Assembly: GCA_947579665.1 (NCBI GenBank)
Contig: CANPUZ010000032.1
Span: forward strand, 866,647 to 930,646
Direction of reading: 5' to 3'
DNA from: Sympetrum striolatum
Taxonomy: Eukaryota > Arthropoda > Insecta > Odonata > Libellulidae
DNA: 64,000 nt
Program-made: the position numbers and the translations under genes
Notes under the pieces: model-generated
The model's database searches: none
What the model was told of the DNA's origin: nothing
The model's input: the letters and a program-made list of their open reading frames with translations, nothing else
Shown: positions 31,567 to 44,827 of the stretch, one piece after another
Numbering within the stretch: the stretch's first letter is position 1
Layout: each line of letters starts with the position of its first letter

Positions 31567-32644
31567 GGATACAAACTCACAGGCCAAACCACAAGCGTCA
31601 TTGACTTGAAATTTTTACGACATATTGGCCATAGAGTGTAACCGCCAGAAAAATTGCGATTTTGATTCTCAGTGTCATGGGTTCGATTCCAGAGGGCCCC
31701 AAAGTCTCGATTTTTCCCGTTTAAATGCATTGCTTTGATTTTCGGGAATTTTTAAAAAATACTTCCGGGATAGGTAGAGAATCGAAAATCTAGGAGCCTT
31801 TATATATGGTCATGATCTATCGAAAACATAAATGAGTTTTACGGAAAATATCCTGGGTTCGATGCTAGGTCGAGGCAAAAATCGGCCGTTTAAAATGTAT
31901 TGTGGCGATTTTTAAGATTTTTTTTGGACCCGTTCCCGATGGCATGGAATCTTGAAATTCGGCATGGAGTTGGAGATTATAAATATATTTCATAATCAAA
32001 TTTTACATGTTCGCTGATGGTACTTGGTTCGATCCCAGGGCGCCATTTACATTTCTCAATGCATTTCTTATGGAGATAACGGAAACAAATTTTAGGTACT
32101 TCCCGGAATGCTATCGACTTAAAACTTAGCGTGATAGAAGAACCAGTCTTAACAAATCAAACTATGCATTCATAGCTATCAATGTGTCCTGGGTTCGACA
32201 CCAGGTGTCTCTGCCATCAGAAGTTGATCCGATTTTTAGGAATTATTTTGAAACCTTTCCCAATAATATAGAAACTTGAAATTTGGCATATGGATTGAGA
32301 TCATTAATAAATTTCAGAAACATTTTTTAAATTTCCAAGATCGTCCTTGGTTCGAGTCCCGAGAGCCATTTCCATTCGTGAACATTAGAGCGTCTTTTGA
32401 GGCAGTTGTAGCCAATATTTCTGCTTGAATTTTCACACATAGTTAGAGATGGTGATCTTCTATTGTGCTACATAGTAAGTTCACCAGTAAGGTCCGGGTT
32501 CGATGCCAGACGATGAAATTCCAGCGAATTTTAAGAAAAATTTCAATCCTTTTTTTTTTCTTTTGAGGACATTCCCGATATGATGCCAATATGAAATTAG
32601 TATTGCCGATCTGCTTGCAGTATGCAAGCTACATTTTACTCGTA
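31567..32644 (+). repeat. Composite B-box unit 21 (type 1)
   Basis: The unit is 1078 bp with a GGATAC A-end. All boxes are readable; box E is GGTTCGAGTCC. The run of ten T at 32550-32559 lies about 60 bp after box F. Confidence 0.9.
32550..32559 (+). terminator. T10 run after last B box (possible Pol III terminator)
   Basis: An uninterrupted T10 run on the same strand as the six B boxes follows box F. Similar runs of 6-12 T occupy this position in nearly all units. RNA polymerase III stops at such runs, but in AT-rich DNA they also arise by chance, so function is only a suggestion. Confidence 0.3.
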
Positions 32645-32729
32645 TATATATATATATATATCTATTATATATAGATGCTTCTCCGGATTCATTCATGTAT
32701 CCATATATATATATATATATATATAGAGA

Positions 32730-33807
32730 GGATACAAACTCACAGGCCAAACCACAAGCGTCATTGACTTGAAATTTTTACGACATATTGGCCATAACGT
32801 GTAACCGCCAGAAAAATTGCGATTTTGAACCTCAGTGTCATGGGTTCGATTCCAGAGGGCCCCAAAGTCCCGATTTTTCCCGTTTAAATGCATTGCTTTG
32901 ATTTTCGGGAATTTTTAAAAAATACTTGCCGGATAGGCAGGGACTTAAAACTCAAGGAGCCAATATATATGGTCATGATCTATCGAAAACATAAATGAGT
33001 TTTACTGAATATATCTTGGGTTCGATGCTAGGTCGAGGCAAAAATCGGCCGTTTAAAATGCATTGTGGCGATTTATAAGATTTTTTTTGGACCCTTTCCC
33101 GATGGCATGGAAACTTGAAATTCGGCAAGGGTTTAGATATCATAAATATATTTCATAATAAAATTTTACATATTCGCTGAGGGTCCTTGGTTCGATCCCA
33201 GAGGACCATTTGCACTCCACAATGCATTTCTTATGGGGATAACGGAAAAACATTTTAGGTACTTCCCGGCATTATATCGACTTCAAACTTTGTATAAAAT
33301 AAGATGAAGTCCTAATAAGTCATACTGTCCACTCGCAGCTACCAATATTTCCTGGGTTCGACACCAGGCGTCACTACAATCAGTAAATTATCCGATTTTT
33401 AAGAATGAATTTAAACCCCTTCCCAATAATATTAAAACATGTAATTAGGCATATAGATAGAGAACATAGATGCATTTCAAAAACATGTTTTAGATTTCCT
33501 AGATCGTCCTTGGTTCGAATCCAGAGAGCCATTTAAATTATTGAAAAGTAGGACGTCGTTTGAGGCAGTTGGAGCCAATATTTCTGCTTGAATTTCACAC
33601 ATAGTAAGAGATGGCGATTTCCTGTTGTGCTGCATAGTAGGTTTACCAGGAAGGCCTAGGTTCGATGCCAGAGGATTAAATTGCAGCTAATTTTTAGAAT
33701 ATTCTCAATCCCTTTTTTTTTTCTTTTGAGGGCTGTCCCGATATGATGCCGACATGAAATTAGTGTTGTCGATCTGCTTGCAGTATGCAAGCTACATTTT
33801 ACTCGTA
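32730..33807 (+). repeat. Composite B-box unit 22 (type 1)
   Basis: The unit is 1078 bp with a GGATAC A-end. Boxes are intact; box F reads AGGTTCGATGCC. It follows unit 21 in the same orientation across an 85-bp linker. Confidence 0.9.
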
Positions 33808-33873
33808 TGATATATGAATGAATCCGGAGAAGCATCTATATATAATAGATATATATATATATATATATAGAGA

Positions 33874-34952
33874 GGATACAAAGTCACAGGCCAAACCACT
33901 TGCGTCAATGGCTTGAAATTTTTACGACATATTGGCCATAACGTAAAACCTCCAGAAAAATTGCGATTTTGAACCTCAGTGTCATGGGTTCGATTCCAGA
34001 GGGCCCCAAAGTCCCGATTTTTCCCGTTTAAATGCATTGCTTAGATTTTCGGGAATTTTTAAAAAATACTTCCCGGATAGGTAGAGAATCGAAACTCTAG
34101 GAGCCTTTATATATGGTCATGATCTATCGAAAACATAAATGAGTTTTACGGAAAATATCCTGGGTTCGATGCTAGGTCGAGGCAAAAATCGGCCGTTTAA
34201 AATGTATTGTGGCGATTTTTAAGATTTTTTTTGGACCCCTTCCCGATGTCATGGAAACTTGAAATTCGGCATGGAGTTGGAGATTATAAATATATTTCAT
34301 AATCAAATTTTTCATATTCGCTGATGGTCCTTGGTTCGATCCCAGGGCGCCATTTACATTTCTCAATGCATTTCTTATGGAGATAACGGAAACAAATTTT
34401 AGGCTCTTCCCGGCATGCTATCGACTTAAAACTTAGCGTGATAGAAGAACTAGTCTTAACTAATCAAACTATGCATTCATAGCTATCAATGTGTCCTGGG
34501 TTCGACACCAGGTGTCTCTGCAATCAGAAGTTGATCCGATTTTTAGGAATTATTTTGAAACCTTTCCCAATAATATAGAAACTTGAAATTTGGCATATGG
34601 ATTGAGATCATTAATAACTTTCAGAAACATTTTTTAAATTTCCACGATCGTCCTTGGTTCGAGTCCCGAGAGCCATTTACATTCGTGAACATTAGAGCGT
34701 CTTTTGAGGCTGCTGCGCCCAATATTTTTGCTTTAATTTTCACACATAATTAGAGATGGAGAAATTCTATTGTGCTGCATAGTGTGTATCACCAAAAAGA
34801 CCCGGGTTCGATGCCGGACGAATAACTTGCAGCGAATTTAATGAATATTTTCAATCCCCTTTTTTTTCTTTTGAGGACCGTCCCGATATGATGCCGAGAT
34901 GAAATTAGTGTTGTCGATCTGCTTGCAGTATGCAAGCTACATTTTACTCGTA
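33874..34952 (+). repeat. Composite B-box unit 23 (type 1)
   Basis: The unit is 1079 bp. Its E-F region (CTGCTGCGCCCAATATTTT) resembles unit 28, pointing to close relation. This is the last unit before the single-copy island. Confidence 0.9.
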
Positions 34953-35026
34953 TATATATATAAGTATATCCGGAGAAGCGTCTATATATAATAGATATCC
35001 GGAGAAACGTCTATATATAATAGATA
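34953..35026. repeat. Tandem linker motifs at island edge
   Basis: Two direct motifs of the TATCCGGAGAARCGTC class, each with TCTATATATAATAGATA, lead into the island. Confidence 0.85.
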
Positions 35027-36644
35027 ACTATACACTATAATATCTACTATAATATCACTACTCCTTCTTCCATGGTCTTACTGCATATCCGCCCGATATC
35101 TAAGTCTTGAAGTACGAATTGAGCGGCTCTCAAAGTGTAAGACCACCACACATTATTACGTCATAAAAGGATTCGAAGTGAGGGAGGAGAAATAAGTATT
35201 GCTCTCGGGTGCCCACACCGGGGCGCGACTCTGGGTTTGTCAAACACCGACTTATCAGCATTATTTCGTTCTGCAACCATTTCATGGATGCGACTGTGAA
35301 ACCAAGCGTGAGATTCAGTTTGAAATAGCTTTAATATCTTTAAAGTGCATCTTTCAATCTTCAGACACTGCCAGACCTTTCAAACTTTAATCAAATATCA
35401 CTCTAAAAGAATACTTTATCACTTGCGCAAAATTTGGCATATCCATGACAAATTAGGCATTTTAGAGTCTATTATGAAAGGCGAGAAACTTTTAATTCCA
35501 TTATGCTTCAACGGATACGTTTTTCCTAAGCTTTTTTGATATAAAGACGCATGAGAAATAGGCATGCTTTCGTCAAAAGCTCAGACTAAAGATAACGTGG
35601 CCGCGCCTACGAAGGTGAAGCCACCGCACCTCGTCGCCCTTGGTGACTCCAAGCGGTTGAATTGGTTTAGACTTCAATGAACACATTTCCCATTTTCTGG
35701 TATCTTCTATCAATGACCGCCGCACTTTGTATGGTGCAAGCGGAATATTTATGATTCTCCATTTGAAATGGTATGCCACGTATTAATCAAATAACAGGAA
35801 TTTTGTTCTCACTCAATGTGTGCACTCCGGGGGTCGAATCTCTCTCAAAACTCCCGCACCTAAGGAAATAAGGACATTGTTATTGGACATGCTTCGCAAC
35901 GCGTGTAGGGACAGCACACTAATCTATCTCCAATGTGACGATAAAATGACAAAATATCGGTTTATTTCACAATTTTCACACATCAATTATTCGTGTAACT
36001 TAGTTCTGTCGCCTCCTCACTAAGTCGATTCATGTCGTAACTCCAATTACACGCTACGCCTCGCTCCCAAAATTCCTCATTTCATACCGATTCCCTTCTC
36101 CGTTCAAGGGGAGAAGTGTGATGTTCATTTCTTCATCATTTATGCGAAGACAAGGCTCGAAAGGCAGAGGCGAGAATTTGCGTGATTTCACCGTCTATTA
36201 AGTCTGGCATTAAGTTCGGGTATAACGTCTCCGGATGCACGTCATAACGTTAGGTTTAATTTATCGGCAGTGTGGTTAATTGAATTGAATAATTTGCTGC
36301 AATCAAAACTTAATTTTTTGTGTCGAAGAACAGTTTTGGAAGTGCAATGGAATGATCCATTACGAAGAAAAGGGACTTTAAAATGCCATGTTATTACTAT
36401 TTTTAAAAAACCCTTAGAATGAACATTCCTCACGAAGAATAATGAGCTAGGGAGTGGAATGGAGGAGAACGTATTCCACTATTCATATCTTCAAACTGTC
36501 TTATTCGCCCGTTAAGGTCTCTAAATAACATTCCGTCAAAATAACATTTACAAAGAATGAAGTGCACGCCTGTGGAAGAGCAGTGTAAAAATACCCAACC
36601 GTAAACTGGTCTAAATGACCACTTGCAAACAATACGTGTTTTGT
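35027..36644. other. Single-copy island, no recognised gene
   Basis: About 1.6 kb free of units, B-box arrays and linkers, with visibly more mixed base composition. Open frames are short (under 80 codons) and show no family I recognise. I see no tRNA, terminal inverted repeats or poly(A) tail. It may be ancestral host DNA or a fragment of an unrelated element. Its right edge abuts a 40-bp stub of a composite unit. Confidence 0.6.
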
Positions 36645-36684
36645 GATCAATGACGCTTTTGGTTTAGCCTGTGAATTTGTATCC
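36645..36684 (-). repeat. Terminal 40-bp stub of a composite unit
   Basis: The last 40 bases of a reverse unit (GATCAATGACGC ... GTATCC) are present with no interior. It matches the end of unit 44 in its GACGCTTTTGG variant and carries the same TATCTGGG tail, so the two share ancestry. Confidence 0.8.
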
Positions 36685-36741
36685 TATCTGGGTATCTGGG
36701 TATATATATGAATGAATCCGGAGAAGCATCTATATATCTAT
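36685..36741. repeat. TATCTGGG repeats and linker
   Basis: Two TATCTGGG copies follow the stub, then TATATATGAATGAATCC, CGGAGAAGC and TA sequence before unit 24. Confidence 0.85.
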
Positions 36742-37816
36742 TACGAGTAAAATGTTGCTTGCAAACTGCAAGCAGATCGACAACACTAATTTCATATCGG
36801 CATTATATCGGGACGGTCCTCAAAAGAAAAAAACAATTGAAAATATTCTTAGAATTTGCTTCAATTTAATCGTCTGGCATCGAGCCCGGGTCATCCTGGT
36901 AAAATAACTATGCAGCACAATAGATGATCACCATCTCTAACTGTATGTGAAAATTCAAGGAGAAATATTGACTGCAACTGCCTCAAACGACGTTCTACTT
37001 TTCACGAATGTAAATTCCTCTCTGGATTCGAACCAAGGACGATCTTGGAAATCTAAAACATGTTTCTGAAAGTTACTTATGATCTCTATCTATATGCCGA
37101 ATTTCAAGTTTCTATATTATTGACTTAGGTTTCAAAATAATTCCAAAAAATCAGATCAACTTCTGATTCCAGAGACACCTGGTGTCGAACCCAGAACATA
37201 TTATAAGCTGTGAATGGACAGTTTCATTTGTAAAGACTTTTTCTTGTATCATGCAAAGTTTGAAGTCGATAGCATGCCGGGCAGTACCTAACTTTTGTTT
37301 CCGTTATCTCCGTAAGAAATGCATTGAGAAGTGTAAATGGCCCTCAGGGATCGAACCAAGGACCATCAGCGAACATGTAAATTTTGATTTTTAAAAATAT
37401 TTATGATATCTAAACCCATGGTGAATTTCAAGTTTCCATGCCATCGGGAAAGGGTCCAAAAAAAATATTTAAAATCGCCACAATGCATTTTAAACGGCCG
37501 ATTTCTGCCTCGACCTAGCATCGAACCCAGGATATTTTCAGTAAAACTCATTTATGTTTTCCATAGATCATGACCATATATATCGGCTCCTTGAGTTTTA
37601 AGTTCCTACCGATCCGGCAAGTATTTTGTAAAAATTCTCGAAAATCAAAGCAATGAATTTAAACGGGAAAAATCGGGACTTTGGGGCCCTCTGGAATCGA
37701 ACCCATGACACTGAGGTTCAAAATCGCAATTTTTCTGTGGGTTACACTTTATGGCCAATATGTCGTAAAAATTTCACGTCAATGACGCTTGTGGTTTGGC
37801 CTGTGAGTTTGTATCC
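36742..37816 (-). repeat. Composite B-box unit 24 (type 1, reverse)
   Basis: The unit is 1075 bp. The hairpin has a loop-side change (GCAAACTGC), box F is GGCATCGAGCC, and box C lies in a CCCTCAGGG context. It ends GTATCC. Confidence 0.9.
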
Positions 37817-37842
37817 TCTCTATATTATATATATCTATTATA

Positions 37843-38944
37843 TACGAGTAAAATGTTGCTTGCATACTGCAAGCAGATCGACAACACTAATTTCATATTG
37901 GCATCATATCGGGACGGACATCAAAAGAAAAAAAAATTCAAAATATTCGTAGAATTCGCTGCAATTTAATCGCCTGGCAGCGAACCCCGGTCTTCCTGGT
38001 GTACTTACTATGCAGCAAAATAGAAGATTACCATATCAAACTATGTGTGAAAATTCAAGCAAAACTATTAGGTGCAACTACCTCAAACGACGTCCTACTA
38101 TTCACATACACTCCTTATTTGAGAAATTATAATGTGCTCTGGCATCGAACCCAGGAACAGCATGGTCTTATCTATTTTTTTTCATAAACAAAGTGTTAAT
38201 ATACTACTTCCATCTAAGCAAGAGCTCCCTTACATATCGATAAATGCATAAAAAAATTATGAAAAGATACCCCATAGTGTTATATATGGGGGATATTTTT
38301 ACCGCCCGGCATCGAACCCGGGTCTTTCAGGCAATACTTTCTATGCAGCACAACAGAAAAACACCATCTCTAACCGCGTATGCAAATTCAAGCAGAAATA
38401 TTGGTTACAACTGCCTCAAATGACGTCCTACTTTTCCTTTATATTCCTTATGAGAGAAACGTTATTGTGCTCTGGCATCGAACCCAGGAACAGTACGGTC
38501 TTATGAAAATTTTTTTCTAAAACTTATTCGTACCATACATCTTCCAGCCAAGCACGAACATCCTATCATTTCGATAAGTGCATCTAAAAAAATAATGAAA
38601 AACGGTTCCCATGTATTTTAAAGGGCAGATCTTTGCATCGTCCTAGCATCGAACCCAGGATAACTTTTGTAAAAGTCATTGATGTTTTCGAAAGTCCAAG
38701 ACCATAAATATAGGCACCTTGAGTTTTACTTCTCTACCTATCCGGAAAGTATTTTTTTTTAATTCCCGAAAATCACGGCAATGCATTCAAACGGGAAAAA
38801 TCGGGACTTTGGGGCCCTCTGGAATCGAACCTATGACACTGAGGATCAAAGTCTCTTTTTTCCTGGGGGTTTCACGTTATGGCCAATATGTCATAAAAAT
38901 TTCAGATCAATGACGCTTGTAGTTTAGGCTGTGAATTTGTATCC
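37843..38944 (-). repeat. Composite B-box unit 25 (type 2, reverse)
   Basis: The unit is 1102 bp, very close to unit 5. Box G reads GGCATCGAACC where unit 5 has GGCTTCGAACC. Confidence 0.92.
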
Positions 38945-39079
38945 TATCTATCTATATAGGTATATATATGAATGAATCCGGAGAAGCATCTATATATAAT
39001 AGATATATGAATGAATCCGGAGAAGCATCTATATATAATAGATAGATGCTTCTCCGGATTCATTCATATCTATCTATTA
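38945..39079. repeat. Linker array with perfect palindrome
   Basis: A forward motif is followed by a palindrome at 39008-39066 with 25-base arms built from TGAATGAATCCGGAGAAGC, then TATC repeats. It is organised like the one at 2347-2405. Confidence 0.9.
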
Positions 39080-40156
39080 TACGAGTAAAATGTTGCTTGC
39101 ATACTGCAAGCAGATCGGCAACACTAATTTCATATCGGCATCAAGTCGGGACGGTCCTCAAAAGAAAAAAAAAGGATTGAAAATATTCTTAAAATTGGCT
39201 GAAATTTAATCGTCTGGCATCGAACCCGGGTCTTTACTGTGAACATTTTATGCAGCACAATAGAAGATCAACATCTCTAACTATGTGTGAAAATTCAAGC
39301 AGAAATATTGGATACAACTGCCTTAAAAGACGTTCTAATTTTCACGATTGTAAATGCCTCTCTGGATTCGAACCAAGGACGATCTTGGAAATCTAAAACA
39401 TGATTTTGAAATTTATCTATAATTTCTATCTACATGCCGAATTTCAAGTTTCTATATTGTTGGGAAAGTTTTCAAAATAATTATTGAATAACGGATCAGT
39501 TACTGATTGTAGAGACGCCTGGTGTCGAACACCGGACACACTGGTAGCTGTGAATGCACAGTTAGATTTTTATGAACTTGATCTTATTTTATGCAAAGTT
39601 TGAAGTCAATATCATGCCGAGAAGTACCTAAAATTTGTTTCCGTTATCCCCATAAGAAATGCATTGTGGAGTGCAAATGGCCCTCTGGGATCGAACCAAG
39701 GACCATCAGCGAATAAAAAAAATTTGATTATGATATATATTTATGATTTCTAACCCCATGCCAAATTTCAAGTTTCCATGCATTCGGAAACGGGTCCAAA
39801 AAAAATCTTAAAAATCGCCACAATGCGTTTTAAACAGCCTATTTTTGCCCCGACCTAGCATCGAACCCAGGATATTTTCCGTAAAACTCATTTATGTTTT
39901 CGATAGATCATATTCATATATATAGGCTCCTTGAGTTTTAATTCTCTACCTATCCGGAAAGTATTTTTTTTTAATTCCCGAAAATCAAAGCAATGCATTT
40001 AAACGGCAAAAATCGGGACTTTGGGGTCCTCCGGAATCGAACCTATGACACCGAGGTTCAAAATTGCAATTTTTCTGGAGGTTACACGTTATGGCCAATA
40101 TGTCGTAAAAATTTCGACTCAATAACTCTTGTGGTTTAGGCTGTGAGTTTGTATCC
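39080..40156 (-). repeat. Composite B-box unit 26 (type 1, reverse)
   Basis: The unit is 1077 bp, ending GTATCC. Box D reads GTGTCGAACAC; the remaining boxes keep the core. Confidence 0.9.
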
Positions 40157-40224
40157 TCTCTCTATATATATCTATTATATATAGATGCTTCTCCGGATTC
40201 ATTCATATATCATATATATATATA

Positions 40225-41301
40225 TACGAGTAAAATGTAGCTTGCATACTGCAAGCAGATCGGCAATACTAATTTCATATCGGCATCACATCGGGACGGT
40301 CCTCATAAGAAAAAAAAAGGATTTAATTTTTTCTTAAAATTCGCTGAAATTTCATCGTCTGGAATCGAACCCGGGTCTAACTGGAAAACCTACTATGAAA
40401 CACAATAGAAGATCACCATCTCTAACTATGTGTGAAAATTCAAGCAGAAATATTGGCTACAACTGCCTCAAAAGACGCTCTAATGTTCACGAATGTAAAT
40501 GGCTCTCGGGACTCGAACCAAGGACGATCTTGGAAATTTAAAAAATTTTTCTGAAAGTTATTGTTGATCTCAATCTATATGCCAAATTTCAAGTTTCTAT
40601 ATTATTAGGGAAGGTTTCAAAATAATTCCTAAAAATCGGATCAACTTCTGATTGCAGAGACACCTGGTGTCGAACCCAGGACCTATTGATAGCTATAAAT
40701 GCATAGTTTGATTTGTTAAGACTGGTTCTTCTATCATGCTAAGTTTTAAGTCGATAGCATGCCGGGAAGTACCTAAAATTTGTTTCCGTTATCCCCATAA
40801 GAAATGCATTGTGGAGTGCAAATAGCCCTCTGGGATCGAACCAAGGACCATAAGCGAATACAAAAAATTTTATTATGAAATATATTTATGATTTCTAACC
40901 CCACGCCAAATTTCAAGTTTCCATGCCATCGGGAAGGGGTCCAAAAAAAATCTTAAAAATCGCCACAATGCATTTTAAACGGCCGATTTTTGCCCCAACC
41001 TAGCATCGAACCCAGGATATTTTCCGTAAAACTCATTTATGTTTTCGATAGATGATGACCATATATATAGGCTCCTTGAGTTTCGATTCTCTACCTATCC
41101 GGAAAGTATTTTTTTTTAATTCCCGAAAATCAAAGCAATGCATTTAAACGGGAAAAATCGGGACTTTGGGGCCCTCTAGAATCGAACCCATGACACTGAG
41201 GTCCAAAATCGCAATTTTTCTGGAGGCTATACGTTATGGCCAATATGTCGTAAAAATTTCAAGCCATTGACGCTAGTGGTTTAGCCTGTGACTTTGTATC
41301 C
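40225..41301 (-). repeat. Composite B-box unit 27 (type 1, reverse)
   Basis: The unit is 1077 bp. It shares the GGCATCACATCGGGACGG terminus and GGAATCGAACCC box F with units 30 and 43, defining a small sublineage. Confidence 0.9.
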
Positions 41302-41397
41302 TCTCTATATATATATATATATGAATATATGAATATATATCTATTATATATATGAATGAATCCGGAGAAGCATCTATATATAATAGATATATAGAGA
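41302..41397. repeat. Linker between two A-ends
   Basis: TA tracts and ATGAATAT repeats surround one TGAATGAATCCGGAGAAGC motif between units 27 and 28. Confidence 0.8.
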
Positions 41398-42476
41398 GGA
41401 TACAAAGTCACAGGCCAAACCACTAGCGTCAATGGCTTGAAATTTTTACGACATATTGGCCATAACATATAACCTCCAGAAAAATTGCGATTTTGAACCT
41501 CAGTGTCATGGGTTCGATTCCAGAGGGCCCCAAAGTCCCGATTTTTCCCGTTTAAATGCATTGCTTAGATTTTCGGGAATTTAAAAAAAAAACTTCCCGT
41601 ATAGGTAGAGAATCGAAACTCTAGGAGCCTTTATATATGGTCATGATCTATCGAAAACATAAATTAGTTTTACGGAAAATATCCTGGGTTCGATGCTAGG
41701 TCGAGGCAAAAATCGGCCGTTTAAAATGTATTGTGGCGATTTTTAAGATTTTTTTTGGACCCCTTCCCGATTGCATGGAAACTTGAAATTCGGCATGGAG
41801 TTGGAGATTATAAATATATTTCATAATCAAATTTTAGATGTTCCCTGATGGTCCTTGGTTCGATCCCAGGGTGCCATTTACATTTCTCAATGCATTTCTT
41901 ATGGAGATAACGGAAACAAATTTTAGGTTCTTCCCTACATGCTATCGACTTAAAACTTAGCGTGATAGAAGAACCAGTCTTAACAAATCAAACTATGCAT
42001 GCATAACTATCAATGTGTCCTGGGTTCGACACCAGGTGTCTCTGCAATCAGAAGTTGATCCGATTTTTAGGAATTATTTTGAAACCTTTCCCAATAATAT
42101 AGAAACTTGAAATTTGGCATATGGATTGAGATCATTAATAACGTTCAGAAACATTTTTTAAATTTCCACGATCGTCCTTGGTTCGAGTCCCGAGAGCCAT
42201 TTACATTCGTGAACATTAGAGCGTCTTTTGAGGCAGCTGCGCCCAATATGTTTGCTTTAATTTTCACACATAATTAGAGATGGAGAAATTCTATTGTGCT
42301 GCATAGTGTGTATCACCAAAAAGACCCGGGTTCGATGCCGGACGAATAACTTTCAGCGAATTTAAAGAATATTTTCAATCCCCTTTTTTTTCTTTTGAAG
42401 ACGGTCTTGATATGATGCCGAGATGAAATTAGTGTTGTCGATCTGCTTGCAGTATGCAAGCTACATTTTACTCGTA
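41398..42476 (+). repeat. Composite B-box unit 28 (type 1)
   Basis: The unit is 1079 bp with a GGATAC A-end and six readable boxes. Its E-F segment closely matches unit 23. Confidence 0.9.
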
Positions 42477-42531
42477 TATATATATGGATACATGAATGAA
42501 TCCGGAGAAGCATCTATATATAATAGATATC

Positions 42532-43633
42532 TACGAGTAAAATGTTGCTTGCATACTGCAAGCAGATCGACAACACTAATTTCATATCGGCATCATATCG
42601 GGACGGACATCAAAAGAAAGAAAAATTTCAAAGTATTCGTAGAATTCGCTTCAATTTAATCGCCTGGCAGCGTACCCCGGTCTTCCTGGTGTACTTACTA
42701 TGCAGCAAAATAGAAGATTACCATATCAAACTATGTGTGAAAATTCAAGCAAAACTATTAGGTGCAACTACCTCAAACGACGTCCTACTATTCACATACA
42801 CTCCTTATTTGAGAAATTATAATGTGCTCTGGCATCGAACCCAGGAACAGCATGGTCTTATCTATTTTTTTTCTTAAACAAAGTGTTAATATACATCTTC
42901 CATCTATGCAAGAGCTCCCTTACATATCGATAAATGCATAAAAAATTATGAAAAGATACCCCATAGTATTATATATGGGGGATATTTTTACCGAACGGCA
43001 TCGAACCCGGGTCTTTAAGGCAATACTTTCTATTCAGCACAACAGAAAAACACCATCTCTAACCGCGTATGCAAATTCAAGCAGAAATATTGGTTGCAAC
43101 TGCCTCAAATGACGACCTCCTTTTCCTCTATATTTCTTATGAGAGAAACGTTATTGTGCTCTGGCTTCGAACCCAGGAACAGTACGGTCTTATGAAAATT
43201 TTTTTCAAAAACTTATTCGTACCATACATCTTCCAGCCAAGCACGAACATCCTATCATTTCGATAAGTGCATCTAAAAAAATAATGAAAAACGGCTCACA
43301 TGTATTTTAAAGGGCAGATCTTTGCATCGTCCTAGCATCGAACCCAGGATAACTTTTGTAAAAGTCATTGATGTTTTCGAAAGTCCAAGACCATAAATAT
43401 TGGCACCTTGAGTTTTACTTCTCTACCTATCCGGAAAGTATTTTTTTTAAATTCCCGAAAATCACGGCAATGCATTCAAACGGGAAAAATCGGGACTTTG
43501 GGGCCCTCTGGAATCGAACCTATGACACTGAGGATCAAAGTCTCTTTTTTCCTGGGGGTTTCACGTTATGGCCAATATGTCATAAAAATTTCAGATCAAT
43601 GACGCTTGTAGTTTAGGCTGTGAATTTGTATCC
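42532..43633 (-). repeat. Composite B-box unit 29 (type 2, reverse)
   Basis: The unit is 1102 bp. Box J is damaged (GGCAGCGTACC), and H lies in a CCGAACGGC context shared with the deleted unit 12. It is slightly more diverged than the other young type 2 copies. Confidence 0.92.
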
Positions 43634-43734
43634 TATCTATCTATATAGGTATATATATGAATGAATCCGGAGAAGCATCTATATATAATAGATTATATAT
43701 AGACGCTTCTCCGGATATACCTATATATATATAA
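43634..43734. repeat. Linker with two opposed motifs
   Basis: The forward TGAATGAATCC-class and reverse GGTATATCC-class motifs form an imperfect palindrome around ATAATAGATTATATAT. Confidence 0.8.
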
Positions 43735-44809
43735 TACGAGTAAAATGTAGCTTGCATACTGCAAGCAGATCGGCAATACTAATTTCATATCGGCATCACA
43801 TCGGGACGGTCCTCATAAGAAAAAAAAGGATTTAATTTTTTCTTAAAATTCGCTGAAATTTCATCGTCTGGAATCGAACCCGGGTCTTACTGAAAAACCT
43901 ACTATGAAACACAATAGAAGATCACCATCTCTAACTATGTGTGAAAATTCAAGCAGAAATATTGGCTACAACTGCCTCAAAAGACGCGCTAATGATCACG
44001 AATGTAAATGGCTACCGGGACTCGAACCAAGGACGATCTTGGAATTGTAAAAATGTTTCTGAAAGTTATTATTGATCTCAATCTATATGCCAAATTTCAA
44101 GTTTCTATATTATTGGGAAAGGTTTCAAAATAATTCCTAAAAATCGGATCAACTTCTGATTGCAGAGACACCTGGTGTCGAACCCAGGACACATTGATAG
44201 CTATGAATGCATAGTTAGATTTGTTAAGACTGGATCTTCTATCATGCAAAGTTTTAAGTCGATAGCATGCCGGGAAGTACCTTAAACTTGTTTCCGTTAT
44301 CTCCATAAGAAATGCATTGAGGAATGTAAATGGCCCTTTGGGATCGAACCAAGGAACATCAGGGAAAACATAAAAATCGATTATGAAATATATTTATGAT
44401 ATCTAACCCCATACCGAATTTCAAGTTTCCATGCCATCGGAAAAGGGTCCAAAAAAAATCTTAAAAATCGCCACCATGCATTTTAAACGGCAGATTTTTG
44501 CATCGTCCTAGCATCGAACCTAGGTTATTCTCCGTAAAACTAATTAATGTTTTCGATAGACCATGACCATATATAAAGGCTCCTTGAGTTTTAAGTCCCT
44601 ACCTATCCGGCAAGTATTTTTTTTTAATTGCCGAACATCAAAATAATGCAATTAAACGGGAAAAATCGGGAATTTGGGGCCCTCTGGAATCGAACCCATG
44701 ACTTTGAGGATCAAAATCGCAATTTTTCTGGTGGTTACACGTTATGGCCAATACGCCGTAAAAATTTCAGCTCAATCACTCTTGTGGTTTAGGCTGTGAG
44801 TTTGTATCC
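43735..44809 (-). repeat. Composite B-box unit 30 (type 1, reverse)
   Basis: The unit is 1075 bp, related to unit 27. Box B is AGCATCGAACCTAGG, and box E sits in a CTACCGGGACTCG context. Confidence 0.9.
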
Positions 44810-44827
44810 TCTCTATATATATATATA

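Noticed and set aside
35822..35845. B-box-like GGGTCGAATCTC in the island
   Set aside because: It lacks the TT of the box core and has no A box or repeat context; a chance match.
35199..36433. Possible small exons in the single-copy island
   Set aside because: All frames are under 80 codons with no recognisable protein family and no supported splice pattern.
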